NCBI GenBank assembly: GCA_038529265.1
Contig: JBCBDX010000008.1
Coordinates: forward strand, 116,925 to 180,924
DNA: 64,000 bases
DNA from: JBCBDX01 sp038529265
GTDB taxonomy: Bacteria; Pseudomonadota; Alphaproteobacteria; Rhizobiales; Rhizobiaceae
Direction: 5' to 3'
In this document: one piece after another, positions 8,222 to 15,822 of the stretch
Position numbering within the stretch: the first letter of the stretch is position 1
How the letters are laid out: the number at the start of each line of letters is the position of its first letter
The notes under the pieces: model-generated
What the model saw: the letters and a program-made list of their open reading frames with translations, nothing else
The model's database searches: none
What the model was told of the DNA's origin: nothing
Translations under genes and position numbers: made by a program

Positions 8222-8665
8222 ATGGGATCTATGACCACAGAGTTTACACCCTATGCATCGTTGGCAGGTGGCATCTTGATCGGATTGTCAGCTGTTATTT
8301 TAATGCTTGTGCGGGGCCGCATTGCTGGCATGACCGGCATTTTCGCCGGCATTCTTCCGGGCGCAGGTAATCAAGAGACTGGATGGCGCTTTGTGTTCCT
8401 CGCAGGCGCGATGGCCGCGCCGGTGCTATTTTTATTCGTTGGAGGGAGCGTACCTTTCGCAGTTCCCGTTTCCACAACGATGATGATTGTTGGCGGATTT
8501 ATCGTCGGACTGGGCGTTACTTTTGGCGCAGGGTGCACCAGCGGTCATGGTGTCTGCGGTATCGCTCGTTTCTCACCGCGATCCATCGTTGCCACAGGCG
8601 TTTTCATGTTTGCCACTTATGTGACGGTCTATCTCGTCCGACACGTTTTGGGATTGGGAGCGTAG
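8222..8665 (+). CDS. YeeE/YedE-family half-transporter, first subunit (sulfur-compound import/export)
   Basis: A membrane protein of about 147 residues with four predicted helices. The hallmark Cys motif of the family is present: GLGVTFGAGCTSGHGVCG. In the thiosulfate importer TsuA, conserved cysteines of this kind hand sulfur compounds through the membrane by transient S-S-H-S contacts. Here the two halves are separate genes (PmpA/PmpB-like). ATG codons at 8222 and 8231 are both possible. It is divergent from the BigR-like repressor and followed after 4 bases by the second half. The transported species and direction are inferred only from context (sulfide or persulfide detoxification). Confidence 0.85.
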   Translation: MGSMTTEFTPYASLAGGILIGLSAVILMLVRGRIAGMTGIFAGILPGAGNQETGWRFVFLAGAMAAPVLFLFVGGSVPFAVPVSTTMMIVGGFIVGLGVTFGAGCTSGHGVCGIARFSPRSIVATGVFMFATYVTVYLVRHVLGLGA

Positions 8666-8669
8666 TGCG

Positions 8670-9104
8670 ATGAAGCATCTTCTGACGCTATTGGCAGGCG
8701 CATTATTTGGTATCGGAATCGCCATATCGGGCATGGCCAATCCAGCAAAAGTCGTGAACTTTTTTGATATAGCGGGCAGTTGGGATCCAAGCCTGATCTT
8801 TGTGATGGGTGGTGCTTTGCTGACCACAATCATTGGCTATCGAATTGTCTTTGGAATACAGGCTGCGCCGCTATTTGAACCAAAGTTTTATTTGCCGGCT
8901 CGTCGTGACATTGATCCACAACTCGTCGGTGGGTCCGCTCTATTCGGTGTCGGTTGGGGTATCAGCGGCTTTTGTTCTGGTGGTGCTCTACCTGCTCTGG
9001 GTCTCGGGCATTGGGAAGTGCCAGTTTTTGTTGCGTCAATGTCTGTCGGCATCATCATTGCACGTACAATTTTACATGGGCGAAGCAGTGTTGCGCCTGC
9101 CTAA
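8670..9104 (+). CDS. YeeE/YedE-family half-transporter, second subunit
   Basis: A 144-residue membrane protein that pairs with the preceding gene. It begins with the conserved opening LLTLLAGALFGIGIAISGMANPAKV, usually written for the DUF6691 half. The second-half motif is GVGWGISGFCSGGALPALG with a single conserved Cys in the re-entrant loop position. Four helices are likely. The 4-base spacing from the first half implies one transcript and a heteromeric carrier. Together the two genes equal a full-length YeeE/YedE protein split in two. The persulfide dioxygenase gene follows after 33 bases. Confidence 0.85.
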   Translation: MKHLLTLLAGALFGIGIAISGMANPAKVVNFFDIAGSWDPSLIFVMGGALLTTIIGYRIVFGIQAAPLFEPKFYLPARRDIDPQLVGGSALFGVGWGISGFCSGGALPALGLGHWEVPVFVASMSVGIIIARTILHGRSSVAPA

Positions 9105-9137
9105 GGACTATTTAGCAACTTGAACGTGAGTGTTTTT

Positions 9138-10022
9138 ATGAATTCGTATCCGGTGAAGATGGATGAAGAGCCGGTCGTTCAAGCTTTCTTTGATCAGGCG
9201 ACCAACACAATTAGCTATATTGTTGCTGATCCACGTTCCAATGCTTGCGCCGTCATCGATAGCGTTATGGATATAGACTATGCTGCTGGTCGAATTACCC
9301 ATGCAAGTGCCGACATCATAATTGAGCAGATTGAAGCTCAGGGGCTAGCGCTAGAGTGGATTATCGAGACGCATGTTCATGCCGACCATTTGTCAGCAGC
9401 GCCGTACATTCAAGAAAAGTTGGGCGGTAAAATCGGGATTGGTGCCAAGATTATTGAGGTTCAGGAAACCTTCGGAAAAGTCTTCAACGAGGGTACCGAG
9501 TTCCAGCGTGACGGATCACAGTTTGACCAGCTTTTTGAAGATGGCGATGTTTATTCGATTGGTAGTCTACAGGCGTTTGCGATCTATACGCCCGGCCACA
9601 CACCAGCCTGCATGGTTCATGTGATCGGCAATGCCGCGTTTGTCGGTGATACGCTCTTTATGCCTGATGGCGGCTCTGCGCGGGCGGATTTTCCCGGCGG
9701 TGATGCGGGCTTGCTTTATGACAGCATTCAAAAAGTACTTGCCCTCCCAGACGAGATGCGCCTCTTCATGTGCCACGATTACGGGCCAAATGGTCGTGCT
9801 ATCGCTTGGGAAACCACGGTAGCTGAAGAGAAAAAACACAACGTTCATGTAGGTGCTGGCAAAACGAAGGAAGAGTTCATCCGGTTCCGCAATGAACGTG
9901 ACGCTCAGTTGGCGGTGCCCAAATTGATCATTCCGTCTCTGCAGGTCAACATGCGCGCAGGGGCGGTTCCAACAGATGACGAAGGCAACCCAACGCTAAA
10001 GGTGCCGATAAACGGCTTGTAA
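9138..10022 (+). CDS. MBL-fold persulfide dioxygenase (ETHE1/Blh-like)
   Basis: A metallo-beta-lactamase-fold iron enzyme of 294 residues that most likely oxidises glutathione persulfide to sulfite. The metal motif THVHADH (HxHxDH) is clear, followed by TPGHTPACMVHVIG, FVGDTLFMPDGGSARADFPGGDA (with the ligand Asp) and FMCHDYGPNGRAI (ligand His). These match the ETHE1/Blh subgroup rather than glyoxalase II. Blh proteins of other BigR operons carry an extra N-terminal DUF442 domain; here it is absent. I chose ATG 9138 over upstream TTG or GTG codons. As third gene of the island it would dispose of persulfides produced from sulfide. Confidence 0.9.
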   Translation: MNSYPVKMDEEPVVQAFFDQATNTISYIVADPRSNACAVIDSVMDIDYAAGRITHASADIIIEQIEAQGLALEWIIETHVHADHLSAAPYIQEKLGGKIGIGAKIIEVQETFGKVFNEGTEFQRDGSQFDQLFEDGDVYSIGSLQAFAIYTPGHTPACMVHVIGNAAFVGDTLFMPDGGSARADFPGGDAGLLYDSIQKVLALPDEMRLFMCHDYGPNGRAIAWETTVAEEKKHNVHVGAGKTKEEFIRFRNERDAQLAVPKLIIPSLQVNMRAGAVPTDDEGNPTLKVPINGL

Positions 10023-10056
10023 GCTGCTATTGTAACTAAGCGCCAGTTCGAAACGC

Positions 10057-10623
10057 TCAACCGGACTTGTGCGCGAGTGAACCAATCATGACCTTTATCG
10101 CTTCGAACAACTGGCGGAGATGATCAACATCAACAGCATCGCGCTTTATCTGAGTGATCGTGCTTTTGAACAACTCTGAAAGCGTGGCGAGTGAGACGCC
10201 TTTTTCAACAAACTGACGTTCAAATGGCGCAAGCGCAGTGCGGATTGTACTTTGATAGAGTTCTTTTATTTCGGCGCGCCGTTCAGCAGAAAGCTGGCTT
10301 TCAATTTCAAGAATCTCTTCCAGATGCGGCAATGTCTGCATGGCTTCATAAGGCTTGTCGACGAGATGGCGATAAAGAATGTCCAATCGCTCTGACAAGT
10401 CTAGCGCGGTTGCGCACTCGCGCTCAACGGATGCTCTTGCTTGGTCCGCATAGTGCAGGAAGGCTGCAAATATCAGATCGTCTTTGCCCTTGAATGCATT
10501 ATAGACTGTTTGCCGAGCAATGCCTGCGGCGGCGGCCACCTCATTCATCGATGTTTTGCTAACACCATAGTGAGCAAATAGCCCAAAAGCTGCCTCTATG
10601 ATCTTTACATCGCGATCCCGCAT
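10057..10623 (-). CDS. TetR/AcrR-family transcriptional regulator
   Basis: A 188-residue repressor-type protein. The N-terminal HTH is typical: IIEAAFGLFAHYGVSKTSMNEVAAAAGIARQTVYNAFKGKDDLI. The C-terminal helical ligand domain (about 60-188) has no recognisable ligand signature, so the effector is unknown. It lies between the persulfide dioxygenase gene (convergent) and the histidine kinase gene (same strand, about 75 bases upstream of it in the reading direction reversed), with no obvious target gene adjacent. It is probably a stand-alone regulator, perhaps autoregulated. Confidence 0.88.
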   Translation of the reverse strand: MRDRDVKIIEAAFGLFAHYGVSKTSMNEVAAAAGIARQTVYNAFKGKDDLIFAAFLHYADQARASVERECATALDLSERLDILYRHLVDKPYEAMQTLPHLEEILEIESQLSAERRAEIKELYQSTIRTALAPFERQFVEKGVSLATLSELFKSTITQIKRDAVDVDHLRQLFEAIKVMIGSLAHKSG

Positions 10624-10699
10624 AGATTCGAACTAGACATTCGCAGCTTGTCTGTCAATTTCACGTGTTTATGTGGACAGCATAGATATATTTGTGAAA

Positions 10700-11980
10700 T
10701 CAAACCGGAATAGAGATGCGCGCTCGAAAGCCGTTCTCCAATTGTTTGAATTCCAGCCTTCCGCCATTGGCATGCACCGCTTCCTGTGTGATCGCCAAAC
10801 CCAAACCCGATCCGTTGCCACCGCGTGCCTCATCACCGCGAGCAAAAGGTCTTAGCAATGAGGCAACTTCATCTTCATTCAACCCTTTTCCGGAATCGAT
10901 GATATCTATGTAAACCTCATTTTCGGTACGTCCTGCGGAAGCAACTATCGGCTGCTGACCGTAGATGGTGGCGTTTTTCATTAGGTTGCCAACAGCGCGC
11001 AAAAGAGCATTCGGTTTTGCGTGAATATTCAGATCTTGGTCAACTCTAATCTCGATTTCATCTTCCATAACAGTGTTGTCAGCAGCATCTTGGATGAGCG
11101 CGTTTGCCGATAGATCACGTGACGCTTCGGCTTCAAAGCCACGTGCATACTCCAAAAACTGCCCAAGCATCGCCTCGATACGATTTACCTGAGCGACCGC
11201 TCCTTCCAATAGCGCTGGCTCTGCATTCTTGAACAATGCAATGGACAATCGCAGCTTTGTCAGAGGAGTGCGTAAGTCATGACTTACACCAGCAAGCATA
11301 AGCGCCCTGTCTGCTTCGGCTTGGCGAAGTCTGGCAGACATGTTGTTAAGTGCCTTTGAGACAGCTGCGATTTCGCGAGGACCAGTCTCGTCTAACTCTT
11401 TGGCCATCAGTGGTGAGTTGAATTCGGCAACATGATTTTCCAACGCCTGAAGCGGTCGCGCCAATTGCCTGTATAAGGCGAGGCTTCCAATCAGCGCTGA
11501 GATAACGCCCACGAAAGCAGCCATTACATAACCATATTGTGGCGTAAAAGCTTGAAGGGTTTGGATCGTAACCCAAGTCTCGTTGAATGGGTAATCAAGG
11601 GGCATCCATATCTTTCCGTCCGAGCCCATAATGATTTCGCTCTCAGGGATATGGAGGTTTTTCAGGATAAGACCCTGCTTCAAGCGACGTGCGACCAGGT
11701 TTAGGGCCATGCGAGGCTCTGGTGGAGGGCCTCTTTCAATTGTTACGGGAAAGTCATTCTCCAAATCTGCAGCTGCAACCAGGTTTTCCCATTGTGAGTA
11801 ACTGGTCTTGTCAAGAGACGTAGTGACCAGTGTTACGAGGCCGGTAATTGCCGATGAATTTCGGTCAACTTGGGGAATGATAATGAAAAATGCTGTCAAT
11901 ATCGCGGACAAGGCTAGCGCACTGAAGACCGATACCACCAAAACAGCGATATTTTGTTTGAACAGCGTGTCAAACATCAT
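10700..11980 (-). CDS. Sensor histidine kinase (EnvZ-like)
   Basis: A 426-residue inner-membrane sensor kinase. Order of parts: TM1 at about 10-35, a periplasmic sensor of about 120 residues, TM2 near 150-175, a HAMP segment, the dimerisation domain with the phospho-accepting His in VSHDLRTPLTKLRLS, and the ATPase domain with NLMKNATIYG (N box), DIIDSGKGLNEDE (G1) and GNGSGLGLAI (G2). Starts at ATG 11980 or 11977 overlap the response regulator's 3' end by about 11 bases, so the two are translationally coupled. The layout is that of EnvZ; the stimulus cannot be read from the sequence. Confidence 0.9.
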   Translation of the reverse strand: MMFDTLFKQNIAVLVVSVFSALALSAILTAFFIIIPQVDRNSSAITGLVTLVTTSLDKTSYSQWENLVAAADLENDFPVTIERGPPPEPRMALNLVARRLKQGLILKNLHIPESEIIMGSDGKIWMPLDYPFNETWVTIQTLQAFTPQYGYVMAAFVGVISALIGSLALYRQLARPLQALENHVAEFNSPLMAKELDETGPREIAAVSKALNNMSARLRQAEADRALMLAGVSHDLRTPLTKLRLSIALFKNAEPALLEGAVAQVNRIEAMLGQFLEYARGFEAEASRDLSANALIQDAADNTVMEDEIEIRVDQDLNIHAKPNALLRAVGNLMKNATIYGQQPIVASAGRTENEVYIDIIDSGKGLNEDEVASLLRPFARGDEARGGNGSGLGLAITQEAVHANGGRLEFKQLENGFRARISIPV

Positions 11981-12677
11981 CCCCAACCATCATGTAACCC
12001 GTCCCCCAAATCGTCTTGATCAGTTCCGGAGTGTCGCCAACATCGCCAATTGCTTTCCTCAGGCGTGCGACTTGCACATCAATAGCCCGATCAGTCACTG
12101 CCAAATCATGACCGTGGACGCGATCTATAATTTGAGCCCTCGTCAGCGGTCGACCACGGCTTTGTAGGAGTACTGCCAGCAAAGCGAATTCGCGACTTGA
12201 AAGCGGAAGAGTTTCATTATCCCGCTTGACGACCATAGTTGAAAAATTCACTTCCAGCGGTCCAATTGTCACTGTTTGTTCACTGGTTATCGGACTCGTG
12301 TTTTTGGTGCGGCGACGCACAGCATTAATTCTGGCGACTAACTCTCGGGGTTCAAAAGGTTTGGCCAGATAGTCATCAGCCCCTGACTCCAAGCCAATGA
12401 TCTTGTCAATTGGATCACCTTTGGCCGTCAACATGATGATTGGGATTTGTTCTCCATCTACCCGAAGCCGTCGACATATCGTCAATCCATCCTCTCCGGG
12501 CATCATCAGGTCGAGAACGATAACGTCAGCGGGATGTCTCGCCAGTTCGCGGCGCATGCTGCTACCACCATCGACCGCGCGTGTTTCGAAACCATGTTCA
12601 GTCAGAAAACGACGCAGAAGAGCGCGCAGCTCCGGATCGTCATCCACTACTAGTACTCTGTCGGCTTGCTTATTCAT
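11970..12677 (-). CDS. OmpR-family response regulator
   Basis: A 235-residue transcription factor. The receiver domain has the acidic pair VVDDDPEL, the phosphorylated Asp in VIVLDLMMPGEDG, and the LTAKG switch region. A basic linker leads to a winged-helix DNA-binding domain (LSSREFALLAVLLQSRGRPL, then DRAIDVQVARLRKAIGD). It forms an operon with the downstream EnvZ-like kinase, overlapping it by 11 bases. The divergent neighbour is the EF-hand gene; the shared upstream region carries a possible direct-repeat binding site for this type of regulator (see separate entry). Likely functions are osmotic or envelope stress control, by analogy only. Confidence 0.92.
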   Translation of the reverse strand: MNKQADRVLVVDDDPELRALLRRFLTEHGFETRAVDGGSSMRRELARHPADVIVLDLMMPGEDGLTICRRLRVDGEQIPIIMLTAKGDPIDKIIGLESGADDYLAKPFEPRELVARINAVRRRTKNTSPITSEQTVTIGPLEVNFSTMVVKRDNETLPLSSREFALLAVLLQSRGRPLTRAQIIDRVHGHDLAVTDRAIDVQVARLRKAIGDVGDTPELIKTIWGTGYMMVGDDV

Positions 12678-12721
12678 GTTTTCGTCTTCTCACACACATC
12701 CATCTCTAGCAGACTTAAAAT

Positions 12722-12756
12722 GTTACAGGATGTGACGGCGTGTCCGCTCCGTAACA
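12722..12756. promoter_or_regulatory. Possible OmpR-type regulator binding repeat
   Basis: GTTACA (12722-12727), 4 bases, GTGACG (12732-12737) form a direct repeat with 10-base phase, the spacing used by tandem winged-helix regulators of the OmpR/PhoB family. GTAACA at 12751-12756 is an inverted copy of the first half-site. It lies 45 bases upstream of the response regulator start and 117 bases before the EF-hand gene. The match is suggestive only. Confidence 0.3.
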
Positions 12757-12872
12757 AGTCGTTGCACTTGGCTGCCACCGCGCAACATTTTTGGAACTTC
12801 GTGGCTTCATAAGAAACTTAACGCGTTCGGCAGCTTGCTTTGTCGACGTAAATGAGCCGCTAAGGAAAACGA

Positions 12873-13196
12873 ATGACAAACAAGACAATAAGCAAAAAAT
12901 GCATGCCCCTTCTTTCATCAGCTATTATTTTGTCATCGATGTCTGCTTCGTTGGCTCAAGCTGATCAGGTCAATGCTCCTTTGGCTATGGAAAACTACAT
13001 CCAGGCAGACACCAACGGTGATACGATGTTGACGCTGGACGAGTTCTCCAAATTTATTGACTTGAATGCCGACGATGGCCTGGGTCGAGCGGGCATGATC
13101 AGAGACCGCGGTATGCATGGCTTTGCGTTCAGGCGCGTCGATGCCAACTCTGATGGCTTGATAGCCCCGGAAGAACTCTCTGCAATGGCACAATAG
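12873..13196 (+). CDS. Exported EF-hand domain protein
   Basis: A 107-residue protein with an N-terminal signal peptide (about 1-30, cleaved near SLAQA). It has two EF-hand loops: DTNGDTMLTLDEF (about 48-60) and DANSDGLIAPEEL (about 91-103), both with Asp/Asn/Asp spacing and a terminal Glu suited to calcium binding. Small calcium-binding proteins of this type occur singly or in clusters in rhizobia; the role is probably calcium buffering or sensing in the periplasm, which is inference. It is divergent from the response regulator gene and followed by a strong intrinsic terminator, so it is monocistronic. Confidence 0.88.
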   Translation: MTNKTISKKCMPLLSSAIILSSMSASLAQADQVNAPLAMENYIQADTNGDTMLTLDEFSKFIDLNADDGLGRAGMIRDRGMHGFAFRRVDANSDGLIAPEELSAMAQ

Positions 13197-13245
13197 ATCC
13201 CCCGTCCAAGCTGGGTGCACAGTCGCCTGGTCGTGTATTGCAGAT

Positions 13246-13279
13246 GGCCTGCCCAAGTCTCCTAGGGCAGGCCTTTTTT
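13246..13279 (+). terminator. Intrinsic terminator after the EF-hand gene
   Basis: A perfect 9-base-pair stem, GGCCTGCCC (13246-13254) with GGGCAGGCC (13265-13273), has a 10-base loop and is followed by six T residues. It lies 50 bases after the EF-hand stop codon. Confidence 0.93.
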
Positions 13280-13420
13280 ATGTAATTTCAGTATTTTGTT
13301 AGCGTAAATCTCTGTGACGCGAGTGTGCAACATTTTGTAGCATCTTTCGTTTTCAACGACACATTCATGCAATAGCGCCAACTCAAGTTAGTCAGGCAAT
13401 GACTTAACGTGGAGAAAAAG

Positions 13421-13741
13421 ATGCGCCCGACAGCGCTTGCCGGTACGATTTCCATTGATGCCAACAGCCTAAACAAAGTGGCGTTGAGCAATCAGAGCGA
13501 TGCAAAACCAATGCACCACAAGCGTCGCCATTATATTCTTTGTCGCGGCGTTCTTGTGGGTCCAAACACAACTGTAGCTGTGGAAGGTAGTAATAGCTCG
13601 GCTTCAAAGTCGCGTTTGGTTGCAGGCCACGGTAACTGCATTTGGAGTGCAAAGCGTTCACCTAGCGTCACGAAATACATACCGCTGTCATCTGCTCAGG
13701 AAATGGCAGCTTTGATGCCGCCACACGAACCAGCACCGTAA
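13421..13741 (+). CDS. Unrecognised small protein (106 residues)
   Basis: I do not recognise this sequence. The start is supported by a GGAG six bases before the ATG, and no other gene covers the region, so it may be real. The predicted protein is Ser/Ala/Lys-rich, contains two cysteines (in HYILCRGVL and HGNCIWSA) and has no signal peptide or membrane helix. The stretch RRHYILCRGVLVGPNTTVAVEGSN looks beta-rich. The next gene begins 87 bases downstream. It could be a species-level orphan or a chance open frame; codon use would help to decide. Confidence 0.4.
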   Translation: MRPTALAGTISIDANSLNKVALSNQSDAKPMHHKRRHYILCRGVLVGPNTTVAVEGSNSSASKSRLVAGHGNCIWSAKRSPSVTKYIPLSSAQEMAALMPPHEPAP

Positions 13742-13828
13742 CCGGCCAGTGTGTCGACTGACCGCCACAGATCGTATCAAATCTAGGGAATATTATTGCG
13801 CACAAAAGGGTAGAAGGGATCAAGGTCG

Positions 13829-14353
13829 ATGAAAACCAAAGCGAAGTGTTCCATCATTGCCGCTGGCTTGGCGCTGCCACTGTCAATTGCACTCATGTCC
13901 ACTTTAGACCCATCCAATCCACTTCATTGCGTTCCCGAATCCAAGCCTGCTGTTGAGCTGCAAGCGAGGGCCTGCGCTCATGAGAGTGAGGTTCGTTATA
14001 AGTCCATGTTTGGGCGTCGTTTCCTGCACCTTGGCGATGTGTTCAGTAGACTAGAGCTGAAGCATGACCAGAAAGAGTTGGGCCATAGCTATAGCGTTGC
14101 CGGACACTTCCCATCCTTTGAGATTGGTGACACGATTTCAATTCTCCACGCTCCAAATGGTGACCGTTTTATTGGGGTTAACAGCTTGGTGGCTTCAAAT
14201 AGCGAAAGCGTCGTTTTGCCCTTTGGTTGGACATTGAAGACGCATGAACTTTCAAACTCCATAGAGACCGAGCTCATCAGGCAAATGTTGGCCTTTTATT
14301 TCGATGATATGGCTACTGAACAAGAACTGATTACTGCAGAAAAGGGCGTGTAG
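13829..14353 (+). CDS. Exported or anchored protein of unknown function, paralogue A of a tandem pair
   Basis: A 174-residue protein that starts with a Lys-rich N-terminus and one hydrophobic helix (about 8-25), so it is exported or anchored. Three blocks are shared with the next gene: FGRRFLHLGDVFSRL, ISILHAPNGDRFIGVNSLV and PFGWTLKTHEL. Compared with the neighbour it lacks a central segment of about 50 residues that includes the HWQAWVTLDWTLHEYEKF region. The function is unknown. The upstream AAGGGATCAAGG segment provides a plausible ribosome binding site. The pair probably arose by duplication followed by divergence. Confidence 0.75.
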   Translation: MKTKAKCSIIAAGLALPLSIALMSTLDPSNPLHCVPESKPAVELQARACAHESEVRYKSMFGRRFLHLGDVFSRLELKHDQKELGHSYSVAGHFPSFEIGDTISILHAPNGDRFIGVNSLVASNSESVVLPFGWTLKTHELSNSIETELIRQMLAFYFDDMATEQELITAEKGV

Positions 14354-14432
14354 CACGGCAAACTAACGCGCGGATTTGAGCTTTTCCGATTGCTAATCTG
14401 ATTTTGGGGCTGCCATTTCAGGAATAGGGCTA

Positions 14433-15116
14433 ATGAAACGAAAACTTAAAGTAGCTGTTCTTGCGATCTGTTCGATGCTACCTTTGTCAGTGGCACTCAT
14501 AGCTACTGGGAATTCTCGTGAGATACATAATTGCGTTGCAAAAGCTCCCAGTGGCAATGGCGGCCAAGTTGGATTTGAATTGATCGACATCGCTCATTGG
14601 CAGGCTTGGGTCACGCTCGATTGGACGTTGCATGAGTATGAAAAATTCTCACCAGGTTTGCTGGCCCTGAACATAATAAAGAATGATCCTCGCAAAGGCT
14701 TTGCCAGCAGTATGGAGGTCATCAAGTCGCCCGGATGTGAGGCCGACGGCGAATTCAGTTACACTGAAGCTTTTGGGCGCCGGTTTTTTCATATCGCGGA
14801 TATCGTCAAACGTTCTAAGCCTGCTGACGACGCTGGTCTGATTACTGAAGCCAGGGTCGAAAAATACCATCAACTAAACTTCAGTGCAGGGAGCGTGATC
14901 TCGGTTTTGCTGGCGCCCAATGGCGATCAGTTTTTTGGAGTTAATGAGGTCGTACGCGATCTGTTTGTTGCGCCGAAAATCCCAGAAGGTTGGACGCTCT
15001 ACGATCACATACCAACCGAGTCGATTACAATTGATCTAAGCGGACAGGTTCGGGTTTTGCGCTTGAGCAATGGCTCGTCTTATCAGGCTGTGTTTCAAGG
15101 CGGACCTGATGCGTAA
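14433..15116 (+). CDS. Exported or anchored protein of unknown function, paralogue B of a tandem pair
   Basis: A 227-residue protein with an N-terminal hydrophobic segment (about 5-24) after MKRK. It repeats the blocks of the preceding gene: FGRRFFHIADIVKRS, ISVLLAPNGDQFFGVNEVV and PEGWTLYDHI, and adds a Trp-rich segment (HWQAWVTLDWTLHEYEKF) and a C-terminal piece with VRVLRLSNGSSYQAVF. The GVN and GWTL motifs suggest a compact beta-rich domain, but I know no assigned function. A good ribosome binding site (AGGAATAGGG) precedes the ATG. Its stop overlaps the start of the next gene by 8 bases (ATGCGTAA), so B and the DUF1330-like gene are coupled. Confidence 0.82.
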   Translation: MKRKLKVAVLAICSMLPLSVALIATGNSREIHNCVAKAPSGNGGQVGFELIDIAHWQAWVTLDWTLHEYEKFSPGLLALNIIKNDPRKGFASSMEVIKSPGCEADGEFSYTEAFGRRFFHIADIVKRSKPADDAGLITEARVEKYHQLNFSAGSVISVLLAPNGDQFFGVNEVVRDLFVAPKIPEGWTLYDHIPTESITIDLSGQVRVLRLSNGSSYQAVFQGGPDA

Positions 15117-15729
15117 GTCTGCAAAGCTTTGGTTCGCTCTCGTCCTTTCGTTTGCAACATTCTTTGTTTGGCATCAGTCTTGGACAGCGCCGTTGACAGA
15201 TGCAGAAGTTCAGACTGCTGTTGAACGAATGGGTGTCGTGAATGTGTCTGGTGATTTGAATCAGGCTGCCATTATTGATTTCTTCCTGTCGGACGACGGA
15301 CGTCCATTTTATATGATCAATCTGAACAAGTTTCAGGAAGGTGTGTTGAACCCGGACTTAGACAATCCCGATGAGGTTGCAGCATTTGATGCCAACCGCC
15401 GCTATGGCCTTCATATGCTGCCTCGTCTGCTCTGGAGTGCCAGTTATCCAGTACTTTCAGTGCCGCGCATCTCTACAATATCGGATTCCTTTGAAACCGG
15501 TCTCGTTGAGTTCGACTACCTAACAGTCGTCCGTTACAGAAGCAGGCGCGACTTTCTGGCCATTATAGAGACCGAGAGTTTTCACGACGCTGTTGGGGAC
15601 AAGTTTTTCTCGCTAGAAGCGTTCGCTGCTTCACCATCTGAAATACGCCCGTCCTTTTCTTTGCCCGTCATTGTAGGTGGTTTTCATGTTTTGGTTGGCG
15701 CTCTTGGACAGTTTTGGATTGGGCGCTGA
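15109..15729 (+). CDS. Membrane-anchored protein with a DUF1330-like dimeric alpha/beta domain
   Basis: A 206-residue protein. Residues 5-22 form a signal anchor. The remainder resembles the DUF1330/dimeric alpha+beta barrel group: GRPFYMINLNKFQEG, then a Tyr-containing helix (RRYGLHMLPRLL), then YLTVVRYRSRRDFLAIIETESFHDAVGDK. The last pattern corresponds to the usual RYPSR..FL...T.P.Y..A segment. Cytoplasmic DUF1330 proteins are common; a membrane-tethered version is unusual. I chose ATG 15109, which overlaps the upstream stop, over an in-frame upstream start at 15070 inside that gene. A further hydrophobic stretch at the C-terminus may also touch the membrane. Confidence 0.75.
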   Translation: MRKSAKLWFALVLSFATFFVWHQSWTAPLTDAEVQTAVERMGVVNVSGDLNQAAIIDFFLSDDGRPFYMINLNKFQEGVLNPDLDNPDEVAAFDANRRYGLHMLPRLLWSASYPVLSVPRISTISDSFETGLVEFDYLTVVRYRSRRDFLAIIETESFHDAVGDKFFSLEAFAASPSEIRPSFSLPVIVGGFHVLVGALGQFWIGR

Positions 15730-15822
15730 GAGAACGCATCGCCCATTTCGTAAAATAGCTGATTGCCAAATTGCTGTTTAAAACTACAAGTTGGAGCTCT
15801 CGATTGAGGTAAGGGCAAATTC

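Noticed and set aside
12782..13336. Ten-base repeat GCAACATTTT before the EF-hand gene (12782-12791) and before the 106-residue gene (13327-13336)
   Set aside because: Both copies lie about 82-85 bases ahead of a start codon, but the flanks do not match and a ten-base coincidence in 64 kb is plausible.
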